This document shows, one piece after another, positions 14,979-22,811 of a DNA stretch of 64,000 nt. The DNA comes from Neolewinella marina (GTDB taxonomy: Bacteria > Bacteroidota > Bacteroidia > Chitinophagales > Saprospiraceae): the NCBI RefSeq assembly GCF_002631205.1, contig NZ_PDLO01000003.1, positions 62,001 through 126,000 on the forward strand. The letters are read 5' to 3'. How positions within the stretch are numbered: position 1 is the stretch's first letter; every line of letters starts with the position of its first letter. A model generated the notes under the pieces. That model was not told where the DNA came from, made no database searches, and saw only the letters and a program-made list of their open reading frames with translations. A program made the position numbers and the translations under genes.

Positions 14979-17366
14979 TCAGCGCGCCTGGCTGACGACG
15001 GTCAGGGTTACCGACTTCAGGTCCTGGAGGCGGCTGCTGTTGCCGGTCATCAGCTTGAAGGTGCCGGGTTCGACGGCGTACTCCAGGTCGGCATTCAGAA
15101 AACTGAGCTGTTCAAAGCCGATCTCAAAGGTGATCGACCGGGTTTCGCCGGGCAGCAGGCGTACTTTCTGGAAGCCTTTTAGCTCCCGGACCGGCCGGGT
15201 CACGGTGCTAAAGTCATCGCGGATGTACAGTTGCACGACTTCCTTGGCGGCCACCCGACCGGTATTGGTCACGTCCACGGTAACGGTGGTATTGCCATCC
15301 ACCGGAATGAGGTCGTCGCCCAGCCTGGGCTCGCTGAAGGCAAAGGTGGTGTAGCTCAGCCCGTAACCGAAGGGGTAGAGGGCATTGACGTCCTCGAAAA
15401 GGTAGCCGCGGCGGGCGGTGGGTTTGTGGTTGTAATAGGCAGGCACGTGACCGGCCGACCGGGGGATGCTGATGGGGAGTTTGCCACTTGGCGCCACCAC
15501 CCCGTGGAGGATGTCGGCCACACTGTGCCCCGTTTCCTGTCCCAAATAGAAGCACTGAAAGACGGCCGCGGACTTCTCCGCCAGGTTGCTGATGTTGAGG
15601 GGGCGACCACCGAATACCAGTCCAATCATGGGAATGTCCAGTTCAGCCAGGGCGTCGATAAGTTCATTCTGGGTACCCAGCATTTCCAGCGAAGGGCGGT
15701 CGCCCAGGTGGCTTTCGGCCCAGGCTTCCCGGCTCGTGAGTTCATTGCCGCCAACGGCCAGCACGATTACGTCGGCTTGCCGGGCAATCCGTACCGCCTG
15801 CTCGATCCGGGCCCGGTCGTCGGCCACGCTGACCGCCACCACCGGATCCTTGTACCAGCTGCCGGGTTCCGTTACCCGGGTGCCCTCGGCGTAGACCACC
15901 GTGCTTCCGTGGGCCGCGGCGTAGGCTTCCAGCCCCTGGCGGACGGTCACGAAGTGGTGGGGTTCCCCGGTGTATCCTCCGTGTAGTTCCCGGTCGGCGT
16001 TCGGGCCGATGACGGCGATGGTAAGGTCATCCCCCAGCGGAAGGATACCCTCGTTCTTCAGCAGGATCATGGCTTCCGACCCGGCCTGCCGCACCAGGGT
16101 GTCGTCAGCGGAGGTATTTGCCAGGGCGCCGTTCGGATCGGTATAGGGGTTCTCGAACAGTCCGCGGTCGAATTTCTGCCGCAGTACCCGCTCCACGGCC
16201 CGGTGGAGGATGGCTTCGTCAAGTTCTCCGGAGTTGACGGCGGCGACCAGATAGGGGAAGGCCTTGGCGTCGGGCAGTTCCACGTCGATCCCGCTGCGGA
16301 TGGCCCGGATGGCGGCCGCCTCGAGGTCGGGGGCCACGGCGTGGCGGGTAGAGAGTTCTTCCACCCCGTAGTAATCGGAAACCACCACGCCACGGTAGCC
16401 CCACTGTCCGCGCAGCAGGTCGTTGAGCATCCAGTTGTTCGCGTGGCTGGGCACACCGTCTACCTCGTTATAGCTAGCCATGATGTTGCGCACGTTGCCG
16501 TAGAGGACGATGTGGCGGAAAGGGTAGAGGAAGACCTCCCGCAGGGTACGTTCGCTGAGGTGGGCCGGCGCGATGTTGTTCCCGCCTTCGGGCTCCCCGT
16601 GGCCGGCCATGTGTTTCAGGGTAGCGTATACCTCCCCGGGATCCCATTTGTCGTTGTCGCCCTGGAAACCGAGCACCGCCTGCAGGCCCATTTCCGCGGT
16701 CAGGTAGGGATCTTCACCGAAGGTTTCTTCCACCCGGCCCCAGCGGGGGTCACGAGCGATGTCCACCACCGGACTCAGCACCACGTGGGTGCCCCGGCTG
16801 GCGGCCTGCCGGGCTGCGGTGGCGTAGAGGCGGCGGGTGAGGCTGCGGTTCCAGGTGGCGGCCACGGAGATGGGCTGCCCCCAGCTGGTGGCGTCCTTGG
16901 CGGCCAGTCCGTGGAGGCTTTCCTCGTGCATCAGGGCGGGAATGCCCAGGCGGGTTTCCTCTACCAGGAAGCGTTGGATGGCGTTTGCGTAGGCTACCTG
17001 CTGGGCGGGCGTCCGGCCGGGTTCCCCGTTGCCCCGGGCTTCCCCCGGGCGGGCCACGTGGCCGATGCCGTGGGGCATTACCGCGCGGGCTTTCTCCGGG
17101 TCAAAGGAATAGTCGTCGGTTTCCATCCGGTGCTTGTCCGACCAGACCGAGAGGAGCTGGGCCACCTTTTCTTCGGTCGTCATGCGACCAATCAGGTCAG
17201 CGATGCGGTCGTCGATGGGCTGACTGACGTCCTTGTAGATGGCGGTTTCCGTATTGGACCGGGGCTTGTCCGCAGCGGCGGTCGACGGGGCGGAATCGCT
17301 GTCGGCCGACCGGTCACAGCCAACGAACAGCAAGGCGGTCAGAAGAAAAGCGAGGCGGAAGACCAT
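14979..17366 (-). CDS. GH3 family beta-glycosidase lipoprotein
   Basis: 795 residues. The lipobox LFVGC (Cys17) follows a signal peptide and an acidic/serine linker. The GH3 N-terminal TIM barrel contains KHMAGHGEP and the nucleophile region GVVVSDYYG (Asp331). The second domain includes TIAVIGPNAD and VGGNELTSREAW, and a C-terminal fibronectin III-like domain ends the protein. The layout is that of beta-glucosidase/beta-xylosidase (BglX-like) exo-enzymes acting on oligosaccharides in the periplasm or on the cell surface. No polysaccharide-utilisation partners sit next to it; the SusC/SusD pair is 9 kb away. It is preceded by 60 bp and the DUF6495-like gene. Confidence 0.9.
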   Translation of the reverse strand: MVFRLAFLLTALLFVGCDRSADSDSAPSTAAADKPRSNTETAIYKDVSQPIDDRIADLIGRMTTEEKVAQLLSVWSDKHRMETDDYSFDPEKARAVMPHGIGHVARPGEARGNGEPGRTPAQQVAYANAIQRFLVEETRLGIPALMHEESLHGLAAKDATSWGQPISVAATWNRSLTRRLYATAARQAASRGTHVVLSPVVDIARDPRWGRVEETFGEDPYLTAEMGLQAVLGFQGDNDKWDPGEVYATLKHMAGHGEPEGGNNIAPAHLSERTLREVFLYPFRHIVLYGNVRNIMASYNEVDGVPSHANNWMLNDLLRGQWGYRGVVVSDYYGVEELSTRHAVAPDLEAAAIRAIRSGIDVELPDAKAFPYLVAAVNSGELDEAILHRAVERVLRQKFDRGLFENPYTDPNGALANTSADDTLVRQAGSEAMILLKNEGILPLGDDLTIAVIGPNADRELHGGYTGEPHHFVTVRQGLEAYAAAHGSTVVYAEGTRVTEPGSWYKDPVVAVSVADDRARIEQAVRIARQADVIVLAVGGNELTSREAWAESHLGDRPSLEMLGTQNELIDALAELDIPMIGLVFGGRPLNISNLAEKSAAVFQCFYLGQETGHSVADILHGVVAPSGKLPISIPRSAGHVPAYYNHKPTARRGYLFEDVNALYPFGYGLSYTTFAFSEPRLGDDLIPVDGNTTVTVDVTNTGRVAAKEVVQLYIRDDFSTVTRPVRELKGFQKVRLLPGETRSITFEIGFEQLSFLNADLEYAVEPGTFKLMTGNSSRLQDLKSVTLTVVSQAR

Positions 17367-17426
17367 GGTCGGCGATTTCGGGAGGATGGATAAGGTAACA
17401 ACTTTACCCGTAGCGTCGGTTGGCGG

Positions 17427-17918
17427 CTAGCTCAGCCCGTCGAGCAGCTGGAATAGCTGCCCGTCGTCGATGAGGGCCCCTTCCTCCATCCGCAGGAAGA
17501 TGTCCTGGTCGCGGCCGATGGGTAGGTAGGCCCGCTCCGCGGAGTAGATCTTGGGCCGGGCCCCGTCGGCCTGCAGCTGGCGGAAGATTTCCTCCGGGGG
17601 GGTGTCGGGGTTGGTGAGGTCCACGCTGGTCTCCCCACTGATCAGCAGCCCCCGCATCTCTATCTTGTCCGGTCCGGTGCGGTAGGTACGCAGGTCGTGG
17701 GGCTTGCGCTGTACGAGGTATTCCACCCGTTCGATCACCCCGGAAAAAACGATCTGGCTGAACTGAAGAATGAGTGCGTCGGCCCGCTGAGGGTCGTTGG
17801 CTTTGATCTTCACCCAGCTGTCGGCGTCGATCCCGTTGACGCTGAGGAACTTCACGAATTGCCCTTTGACCTCCTCCAGTTCATCGCGCCGCAGCCGCCG
17901 AAATTTTGTTTCCTTCAT
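17427..17918 (-). CDS. DUF6495-like protein
   Basis: 163 residues from ATG 17918; a TTG seven codons upstream is less likely. The opening KFRRLRRDELEEVKGQFVKFLSVNGIDADSW pattern (mixed basic/acidic start, then F-V-x-F-L-x-x-N-G-I) is that of a Bacteroidota-restricted family I recall as DUF6495; the assignment is from memory. It has no signal peptide or membrane segment and is predicted to be cytoplasmic. The function is unknown. It diverges from terC across 77 bp carrying overlapping -7-like boxes in both directions. Confidence 0.65.
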   Translation of the reverse strand: MKETKFRRLRRDELEEVKGQFVKFLSVNGIDADSWVKIKANDPQRADALILQFSQIVFSGVIERVEYLVQRKPHDLRTYRTGPDKIEMRGLLISGETSVDLTNPDTPPEEIFRQLQADGARPKIYSAERAYLPIGRDQDIFLRMEEGALIDDGQLFQLLDGLS

Positions 17919-17946
17919 AGCCACCACAAACAAATGCAACAGGCCG

Positions 17947-17954
17947 TAGTTTTG
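17947..17954 (+). promoter_or_regulatory. -7 box of terC
   Basis: TAGTTTTG is a full match to TAnnTTTG, 41 nt upstream of the terC start. The intervening leader is too short for a manganese (yybP-ykoY) riboswitch. Confidence 0.45.
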
Positions 17955-17995
17955 CCCTAGTGGGCTAATTCCGCCCCCAACAGACTTTAGAACCT

Positions 17996-18853
17996 ATGTT
18001 TGAAATTCCCGATTTTGGCAGCGGAGCCGTGTGGCTTTCCCTGCTCACCCTGACCTTTTTGGAGATCGTTCTCGGCATCGACAACATCATTTTCATTTCC
18101 ATCGCGAGCGGTAAACTGAAGTCCGAGGAGGACCGCAAGAAAGCCACCAACATCGGATTAATCCTGGCCATGGCGCTGCGCATCGTCCTGCTGTTCGGGG
18201 TGTCGTGGCTGGTTTCCCTCAACAATCCCTGGTTCGAATTCGACTGGGGGTGGGCCAGCGGCGGATTTACCGGTCAGAGCCTCATCCTGCTGGCCGGCGG
18301 GATATTCCTTTTGTACAAATCGACCTCCGAAATCCACCACAAGCTGGAAGGGGACGAGCACGTTGAGGGCGACCCGGGCACGCCATCCGTGGGGGCGAGC
18401 CTGCGATCGGTCATCATCCAGATCACCATCATCAACATCGTATTCTCTTTCGACTCCATCCTGACGGCCGTAGGCATGACCAACGGACTGGTGGGGGCCC
18501 TCATCGTCATGATTATCGCCGTCGTGGCTTCCGTAGGGGTGATGATGGCTTTCGCGGTTCCCGTGGGCAACTTCGTCAACCGCAACCCCACCATCCAGAT
18601 GCTGGGGCTGGCCTTCCTGATCCTCATCGGCTTCATGCTCATCGTGGAAGGTGCACACCTGGGCGACCTCGTGGTGTTCGAGAACCACATCGGTACGGTG
18701 CCCAAGGGCTACCTCTACTTCGCCATCGCTTTCTCCCTGCTGGTGGAGTTCCTCAACATGCGTATCCGGCCCAAGTCGCCGGCCAAGCAGGTAAAGCTCA
18801 ATACCTACGCCCAGGAGGCGGCCAACAAGGCGGAGTACGCGCGTATGGACTAG
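17996..18853 (+). CDS. TerC family integral membrane protein
   Basis: 285 residues with seven to eight membrane segments. The TerC signature is present: LTFLEIVLGIDNIIFISI near the N-terminus (acidic Glu/Asp in the membrane) and the second repeat ITIINIVFSFDSILTAVG. TerC/Alx proteins are linked to Mn(II) efflux, tellurite resistance and metal loading of exported enzymes. Which of these applies here cannot be told from sequence. A loop rich in acidic residues and histidine (IHHKLEGDEHVEGD) joins the halves. It is followed by a strong bidirectional hairpin. Confidence 0.9.
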   Translation: MFEIPDFGSGAVWLSLLTLTFLEIVLGIDNIIFISIASGKLKSEEDRKKATNIGLILAMALRIVLLFGVSWLVSLNNPWFEFDWGWASGGFTGQSLILLAGGIFLLYKSTSEIHHKLEGDEHVEGDPGTPSVGASLRSVIIQITIINIVFSFDSILTAVGMTNGLVGALIVMIIAVVASVGVMMAFAVPVGNFVNRNPTIQMLGLAFLILIGFMLIVEGAHLGDLVVFENHIGTVPKGYLYFAIAFSLLVEFLNMRIRPKSPAKQVKLNTYAQEAANKAEYARMD

Positions 18854-18897
18854 GCGCTGCCCGCGGGTGCCGGGAAACCGGTAAAACGCCAAAGAGA

Positions 18898-18929
18898 AAC
18901 GGCCGGTCGCAATGCTGCGACCGGCCGTT
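18898..18929. terminator. Bidirectional hairpin terminator between terC and DEAD helicase
   Basis: A perfect 14-bp stem (aacggccggtcgca with tgcgaccggccgtt) has loop atgc. On the minus strand it is followed by tctcttt, a usable U-rich tract for the helicase transcript. On the plus strand it is followed by cctaataa. Confidence 0.7.
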
Positions 18930-18960
18930 CCTAATAATACGTTCGGGGGTAGGCCCTTTC

Positions 18961-20223
18961 CTACTTGTCGTAGAAGGTGATGGCCTCACCGCCCTTACCG
19001 GCGCGGCCCGTACGGCCCACGCGGTGGATGTAGGTGTCGTAGTCCGTCGGGGCTTCGAAGTTCACCACGTGGGTGATGTCGTCGATGTCCAGTCCGCGGG
19101 CGGCAACGTCCGTGGCGCAGAGGGCCTTGATCTTGCCCGCCTTGAAAGCGTTCAGGGCTTTCTGGCGGTAGTTCTGGCTCTTGTTGCCGTGGATCTCGTC
19201 GGCGGAGATACCGGCCTGGTTGAGCTTCTTGGTTACCTTCTTGACGCGGTGCTTGGTTTCGGCGAAGACCAGGACGCGCTTCATTTCGGGCTGCTGCATC
19301 AGTTCGATAAGGGCGTCGAACTTGTCGTCGGGGGCGACGAACTTGACGGTCTGGTTGATGTGCTCGGCCGATACCTCACCGCTGCTCACCTTGATGGTGA
19401 CGTAGTCGGTCAGGAAGTGGTCGATCAGCTTCTGCTGACTCTTGTCGAGGGTAGCGGAGAAGAGCATCGTCTGGTCGCGGTCGCCCATCTTGTCGGTCAG
19501 GAACATTACGTCCTTCTGGAAGCCCATATCGAGCATCCGGTCGAATTCATCGAGGACCAGGACGGAAGCTTCCTGCAGGTCGATTTTGCCCTGTTGGTAC
19601 AGGTCCTTGAGTCGGCCGGGGGTAGCCACCACGAGGTGGTAGCTGCGCTTCTTCAGGTTTACGATGTCGGTGTTGATGTTGCGGCCACCGATGAGGGTGA
19701 TGGCGTTGTACTTCATGCCGAGCGTCAGGGCGCGGAACTCATCCTCGATCTGGAGGGCCAGTTCGCGGGTCGGTGCCAGCACGAGGGTCTGGAACGGCTG
19801 CTCGCTTTCCAGCAGGGCGTCGATCAGGGGGATGAGGAAGGCACCGGTCTTGCCCGTACCGGTGGTGGCGATGCCCATCACGTCCTTCATGGCAGCGACG
19901 TGCTCGAACGACTTTTCCTGGATTTCCGTGGGGTACACCCAGCCGGCGGCCTTGATGGCGCTTTTCAGCTTGGCGTTGATGGGCCAGTCGGCGTACTTGG
20001 TTTCGGCCCGGTATTCGACGGTCTTGAGGGCTACGCCTTCGTGCACCATCATTTCGGCGGGCAGGGGGATGTAATTGTGGTTGGAACGGCCACCGCCGCT
20101 GCCGCGGCGATCGCGGTTTCCGCCGCCGCCACCACCACTGGGGCGACGCTTACCGCCGGAGCGATTGGGTTTGTTGTTGCTGCGGCTTTGGCCGGAGCGG
20201 GAAGAGGGACGTTTACTGTCCAT
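18961..20223 (-). CDS. DEAD-box-type RNA helicase with DEFD motif II
   Basis: 420 residues. A low-complexity basic N-terminus (1-50; R, G, S and N with a run of six G) precedes a complete SF2 core: Q-motif GWVYPTEIQ, motif I ATTGTGKT 119-126, PTRELALQ 151-158, TPGR 201-204, motif II DEFD 225-228 instead of DEAD, SAT 256-258, and ALCATDVAARGLDI and HRVGRTGRAG at the end. DEAD-box helicases remodel RNA in ribosome assembly and cold adaptation. Glycine/arginine-rich RNA-binding tails are usually C-terminal; here the tail is N-terminal and the protein stops right after motif VI. A -7 box at 20399-20406 implies a 5' leader of about 170 nt. Confidence 0.88.
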   Translation of the reverse strand: MDSKRPSSRSGQSRSNNKPNRSGGKRRPSGGGGGGNRDRRGSGGGRSNHNYIPLPAEMMVHEGVALKTVEYRAETKYADWPINAKLKSAIKAAGWVYPTEIQEKSFEHVAAMKDVMGIATTGTGKTGAFLIPLIDALLESEQPFQTLVLAPTRELALQIEDEFRALTLGMKYNAITLIGGRNINTDIVNLKKRSYHLVVATPGRLKDLYQQGKIDLQEASVLVLDEFDRMLDMGFQKDVMFLTDKMGDRDQTMLFSATLDKSQQKLIDHFLTDYVTIKVSSGEVSAEHINQTVKFVAPDDKFDALIELMQQPEMKRVLVFAETKHRVKKVTKKLNQAGISADEIHGNKSQNYRQKALNAFKAGKIKALCATDVAARGLDIDDITHVVNFEAPTDYDTYIHRVGRTGRAGKGGEAITFYDK

Positions 20224-20398
20224 AAACTATAGATGGGTTAACTGCTCCGAAGGGGTAGGGTGGAGCTTCATCCTGCCTGGCTCACAAGCCGGAGGGCGGA
20301 TCGTAAAGGCTTCCGTCCGAATGGTATAGCGGCCCGGAGAATCGGGCTACGCGGGCGAGGCATGGATCGGTGGAAGCAAAGTGTCCTGGCTCGCGCCG
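20224..20398 (-). other. Gene-free 5' leader of the DEAD-type helicase
   Basis: About 170 nt between the predicted minus-strand transcription start and the helicase ATG. No coding frame is credible. Long leaders are common on cold-shock RNA helicases, but I see no named motif here. The rest of the 583-bp gene-free interval is covered by the promoter, ncRNA candidate and terminator entries. Confidence 0.4.
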
Positions 20399-20406
20399 CA
20401 AAGGTA
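20399..20406 (-). promoter_or_regulatory. -7 box of the DEAD-type helicase
   Basis: Minus-strand TACCTTTG is a full match to TAnnTTTG in an AT-rich pocket. No TTG is found 19 nt upstream. Confidence 0.5.
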
Positions 20407-20534
20407 ACCAATTAACAATAGGGACACGGATTAAGTTTCCCAACCGGATTTGGCGCCGGGATAAACTAGCCCAGTCGCCGCACAACCCTGGCCGGGGGGC
20501 GTGCGTTGAGTGTATTCCACACGGGCCCTGAAAC

Positions 20535-20564
20535 TTGGTTGACCCTACAATTTATTTAAATTGG
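20535..20564 (+). promoter_or_regulatory. Promoter of a candidate non-coding RNA
   Basis: TTG (20535-20537), a 19-nt spacer, then TAAATTGG (20557-20564). The same TTG-N19-TAnnTT geometry is found at the SusC gene and at the oxidoreductase at 63437. No gene on the plus strand begins downstream before 21639. Confidence 0.45.
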
Positions 20565-20570
20565 GAAGTG

Positions 20571-20773
20571 ACTTCGGCCTGTCTAGGGCGGGCCTCAAAC
20601 CCTTCGACTTGTCAGGGTTCCCAAAGCGGCCTCGCCGTCGCGGGACAAGGGGATTACCGAACCAGGCCAGCTATCCCAACCATGTTCTTAGCAGGAGTCA
20701 AACCACCTGGGGGCACGTGTGGATTTAAAACAAAACGCCCGACCGAGGAGATCCTCGGCCGGGCGTTTCTTTT
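20571..20773 (+). ncRNA. Candidate small RNA of about 200 nt
   Basis: The stretch runs from the predicted start after the promoter at 20535-20564 to a strong terminator at 20733-20773. It has no credible reading frame. Internal complementarity includes aaccct/agggtt around 20600-20620 and cttgtc with gacaag (near 20609 and 20643). It lacks the signatures of RNase P, SRP RNA or tmRNA as I know them; a 6S-like role cannot be excluded. Existence is inferred only from promoter-terminator pairing. Confidence 0.35.
20733..20773. terminator. Bidirectional terminator (rpmA and candidate ncRNA)
   Basis: aaacgcccg (20733-20741) pairs with cgggcgttt (20760-20768); an inner ccgagg/cctcgg stem follows after one A-C mismatch, with loop agat. 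The plus-strand side continues ctttt. The minus-strand side continues ttttgtttta, so it also ends the rplU-rpmA transcript 34 nt after rpmA. Confidence 0.85.
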
Positions 20774-20806
20774 GGTACGCGGCCCCAGGGGGGCGGTTAC
20801 CGGTAG

Positions 20807-21073
20807 TTAGGCGTTCTCGGCAACGGGGTCGATGCTGACGAACATGCGGTTCAGGCGGCTCTTGCGGAAAGAAACCTTGCCATCAACCTTGGCGTGGATG
20901 GTGAAATCCTTGCCCATGTAGACGTTCTCACCGGGGTGGTACTTGGTACCCCGCTGACGGATGATGATGTTGCCGGCCTGGGCGGTTTGCCCACCGAACA
21001 GCTTCACGCCAAGGCGCTTTGATTTACTGTCGCGGCCGTTGTCGGTACTACCTACACCTTTTTTGTGTGCCAT
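20807..21073 (-). CDS. rpmA: 50S ribosomal protein L27
   Basis: 88 residues from ATG 21073, opening [20 protein letters not shown], the L27 signature; a nine-residue upstream extension is not family-like. L27 reaches the peptidyl-transferase centre. It carries no cleavable N-terminal extension of the Firmicutes type. It is second in the rplU-rpmA operon, 54 nt after L21, and ends at the terminator 20733-20773. Confidence 0.97.
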   Translation of the reverse strand: MAHKKGVGSTDNGRDSKSKRLGVKLFGGQTAQAGNIIIRQRGTKYHPGENVYMGKDFTIHAKVDGKVSFRKSRLNRMFVSIDPVAENA

Positions 21074-21127
21074 GGTAAATAAAGTTTTGGGCTCCCCCAA
21101 GGGGGAATGTTAGTAAAGGGGCCGTGA

Positions 21128-21442
21128 CTAGCCCGCGATGGAATCGATTTTCAGTTTGGTGTACTGCTGACGGTGACCTTTCTTGAGGCGGTAGCCCTTG
21201 CGGCGCTTCTTCTTGAAAATGATCACTTTGTCTCCCTTTACGAGAGGGTCAACGACGGTAGCGCCTACGGTGGCGCCACTGAGCATCGGCGTGCCTACGG
21301 TTACGTCGTCGCCGTTGGCGAGGAGGTGGACCGCATCGAAGCTGACGGAGTCGCCAGCCTGGGCTTCTAACCGGTGGACGAAGATCTCCTGACCTTCCTC
21401 AACTTTGAATTGTTGACCGGCTATGGTTACGATTGCGAACAT
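21128..21442 (-). CDS. rplU: 50S ribosomal protein L21
   Basis: 104 residues opening MFAIVTIAGQQFKVEEGQEI, with the C-terminal basic motif FKKKRRKGYRLKKGHRQQYTKLKI typical of L21, which binds 23S rRNA. It is first in the rplU-rpmA operon. The minus-strand -7 box TACCTTTG at 21482-21489 lies about 40 nt upstream. Confidence 0.97.
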   Translation of the reverse strand: MFAIVTIAGQQFKVEEGQEIFVHRLEAQAGDSVSFDAVHLLANGDDVTVGTPMLSGATVGATVVDPLVKGDKVIIFKKKRRKGYRLKKGHRQQYTKLKIDSIAG

Positions 21443-21481
21443 CTAGAGTTGGATGTTGGTGAAAAAAATGAATTCGGGGCG

Positions 21482-21489
21482 CAAAGGTA
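21482..21489 (-). promoter_or_regulatory. -7 box of the rplU-rpmA operon
   Basis: Minus-strand TACCTTTG, a full match, about 40 nt before the rplU start. The intervening leader contains a T-rich run. Confidence 0.55.
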
Positions 21490-21638
21490 AGGAACATTTC
21501 CGGATTTATCCAGGGGCGCCGGAGGATTATCTTCGGCCATTGCAACTGGTCGATGGCGGCAGTCGGCTGGTCGAACGGGACTGGTTTATCCGACCGTTTT
21601 GCCCCGACCTTAGCGCACTGAAGCAAAATGCCCACTCC

Positions 21639-22058
21639 ATGTTAGACGACATCCTCTCCAACGCCCGCAATGCCATCTCCGGACTCGCCACCTCCGTCGG
21701 GGAGGGCACCCGTGAGAAAACCGCCAAACTGCTGGAGGATTGGCTGCAGATCTTCCCCATCCTGAGCGGATACGGACTGGAGATCACCAGCTTTTCCATG
21801 ACCCTGGGCCTCAGTCCCGCCCTGAACGTGGAATTGCTGGGCAAGCACGGAGACTGGACGGAGGAAAGCATTCAGGAGCGGATGACGGCCCACCGGGGGG
21901 ATACCGCGCTGACCACCGTGTTTACGGCGATCCGCACCGCCTACCGCCTGCAGCGGCAAACGAAGGCCCCCCTACGCGACCCCCTCATCCTCAAGATCAT
22001 CGTTCGCATCACGCCCGAGGTGAGGGTCGTGCTCGGACAGCCGATACTGGAGGATTAA
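21639..22058 (+). CDS. Hypothetical protein
   Basis: 139 residues from ATG 21639; the frame is open back to 21453, but that part overlaps the rplU promoter and has no coding look. No signal peptide or membrane segment. The sequence is helical with conserved-looking motifs (NARNAISGLATSVGEGTREK, then LEDWLQIFPILSGYGLEI). I do not recognise the family. Its last 87 nt overlap, in antisense, the 3' end of the DUF2520 gene. That overlap lowers confidence somewhat, but codon usage and amphipathic pattern look real. Confidence 0.55.
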   Translation: MLDDILSNARNAISGLATSVGEGTREKTAKLLEDWLQIFPILSGYGLEITSFSMTLGLSPALNVELLGKHGDWTEESIQERMTAHRGDTALTTVFTAIRTAYRLQRQTKAPLRDPLILKIIVRITPEVRVVLGQPILED

Positions 22059-22775
22059 ATGGCTGATGTCACGGTACAGCTTTTGGTATTCCGGCTGGTC
22101 GAGCAGCGACAGGTGGCGGTCCATGGTGGCGGAATCCCCCCGCGCCGCGGCCCCCGTTTGCCGGAGGGCCGGCCGCTGACCATCCTGGCTGCCCGCCGTA
22201 TGACGGATGATGGGCAGCAGCAGCTCGAAGGGGATGTCGTGCTGCCGGCAGAGCTGGAAGGCAATCTCGTAAAGGGCGGTAACAAAGTTATTGGAAAAGA
22301 CGGCCGCGAGGTGCAGTTGGGCCCGTTGTCGGTCGTCGAGCCAGGTCACCGAATCGCTGAGGTCCCCGGCCAGCCGTCGCAGGAGTTGCCCGGCGGGTTC
22401 CGTCGTGGCGTAGATCACCAGCGGCAGGTCCCGCCAGTGGGTGACGGGTTCTCCCCGGCGCAGCGAACGGATGGGCCACAGGACACCGCGGTGGCAAAAG
22501 CGGTTGCTGATGCGGTCCGCGGGGGTAGCTCCGCTGGTGTGGAAGACGGGCAGGGTAGGGGGGAGCAGGCCGGACAACTCCTCGCTGGTCTGGGCGATGC
22601 GGTTGTCGGGGACGGCCAGAAACACGGCATCCAGTGACATACCGGCCAGGGCCTGGTAGGTGACCGTCGACGCAGAAGCGGAGCGGCTGGCCACCACGGC
22701 CCGGTCGCCGAGTACGCCGGAAAGGTGCCAGGCGAGGTTTCCGTTTCCGACGATGGCGATGTTGGGGCTGCCCAC
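21972..22775 (-). CDS. Rossmann-like/DUF2520 domain protein
   Basis: 267 residues. The N-terminal NAD(P)-type fold opens IAIVGNGNLAWHLSGVL and continues DAVFLAVPDNRIAQ. The DUF2520 C-terminal helical domain holds HLAAVFSNNFVTALYEIA, the family hallmark. Proteins of this type resemble F420H2:NADP oxidoreductases and pyrroline-5-carboxylate reductase but their reaction is unknown. It stands 37 nt downstream of trpF and may be read from the trp transcript. Its C-terminal tail (about 29 residues beyond the usual end) is encoded in the part antisense to the neighbouring hypothetical. Confidence 0.8.
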   Translation of the reverse strand: MGSPNIAIVGNGNLAWHLSGVLGDRAVVASRSASASTVTYQALAGMSLDAVFLAVPDNRIAQTSEELSGLLPPTLPVFHTSGATPADRISNRFCHRGVLWPIRSLRRGEPVTHWRDLPLVIYATTEPAGQLLRRLAGDLSDSVTWLDDRQRAQLHLAAVFSNNFVTALYEIAFQLCRQHDIPFELLLPIIRHTAGSQDGQRPALRQTGAAARGDSATMDRHLSLLDQPEYQKLYRDISHLILQYRLSEHDPHLGRDANDDLEDEGVA

Positions 22776-22811
22776 GATTTATATGGTTTCACCGCGACGG
22801 CGCGGCGGTGG

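Noticed and set aside
17955-17995. Manganese (yybP-ykoY) riboswitch upstream of terC
   Set aside because: The leader after the -7 box is about 40 nt, too short for that riboswitch, and its conserved loops are not visible.
19024-20232. A 402-codon plus-strand frame opposite the DEAD-type helicase
   Set aside because: Shadow frame; the minus-strand helicase motifs are unambiguous.
20224-20806. RNase P RNA, SRP RNA or tmRNA in the large gene-free interval
   Set aside because: The conserved cores I know for these RNAs (for example GAGGAAAGTCC of RNase P) are not present on either strand.
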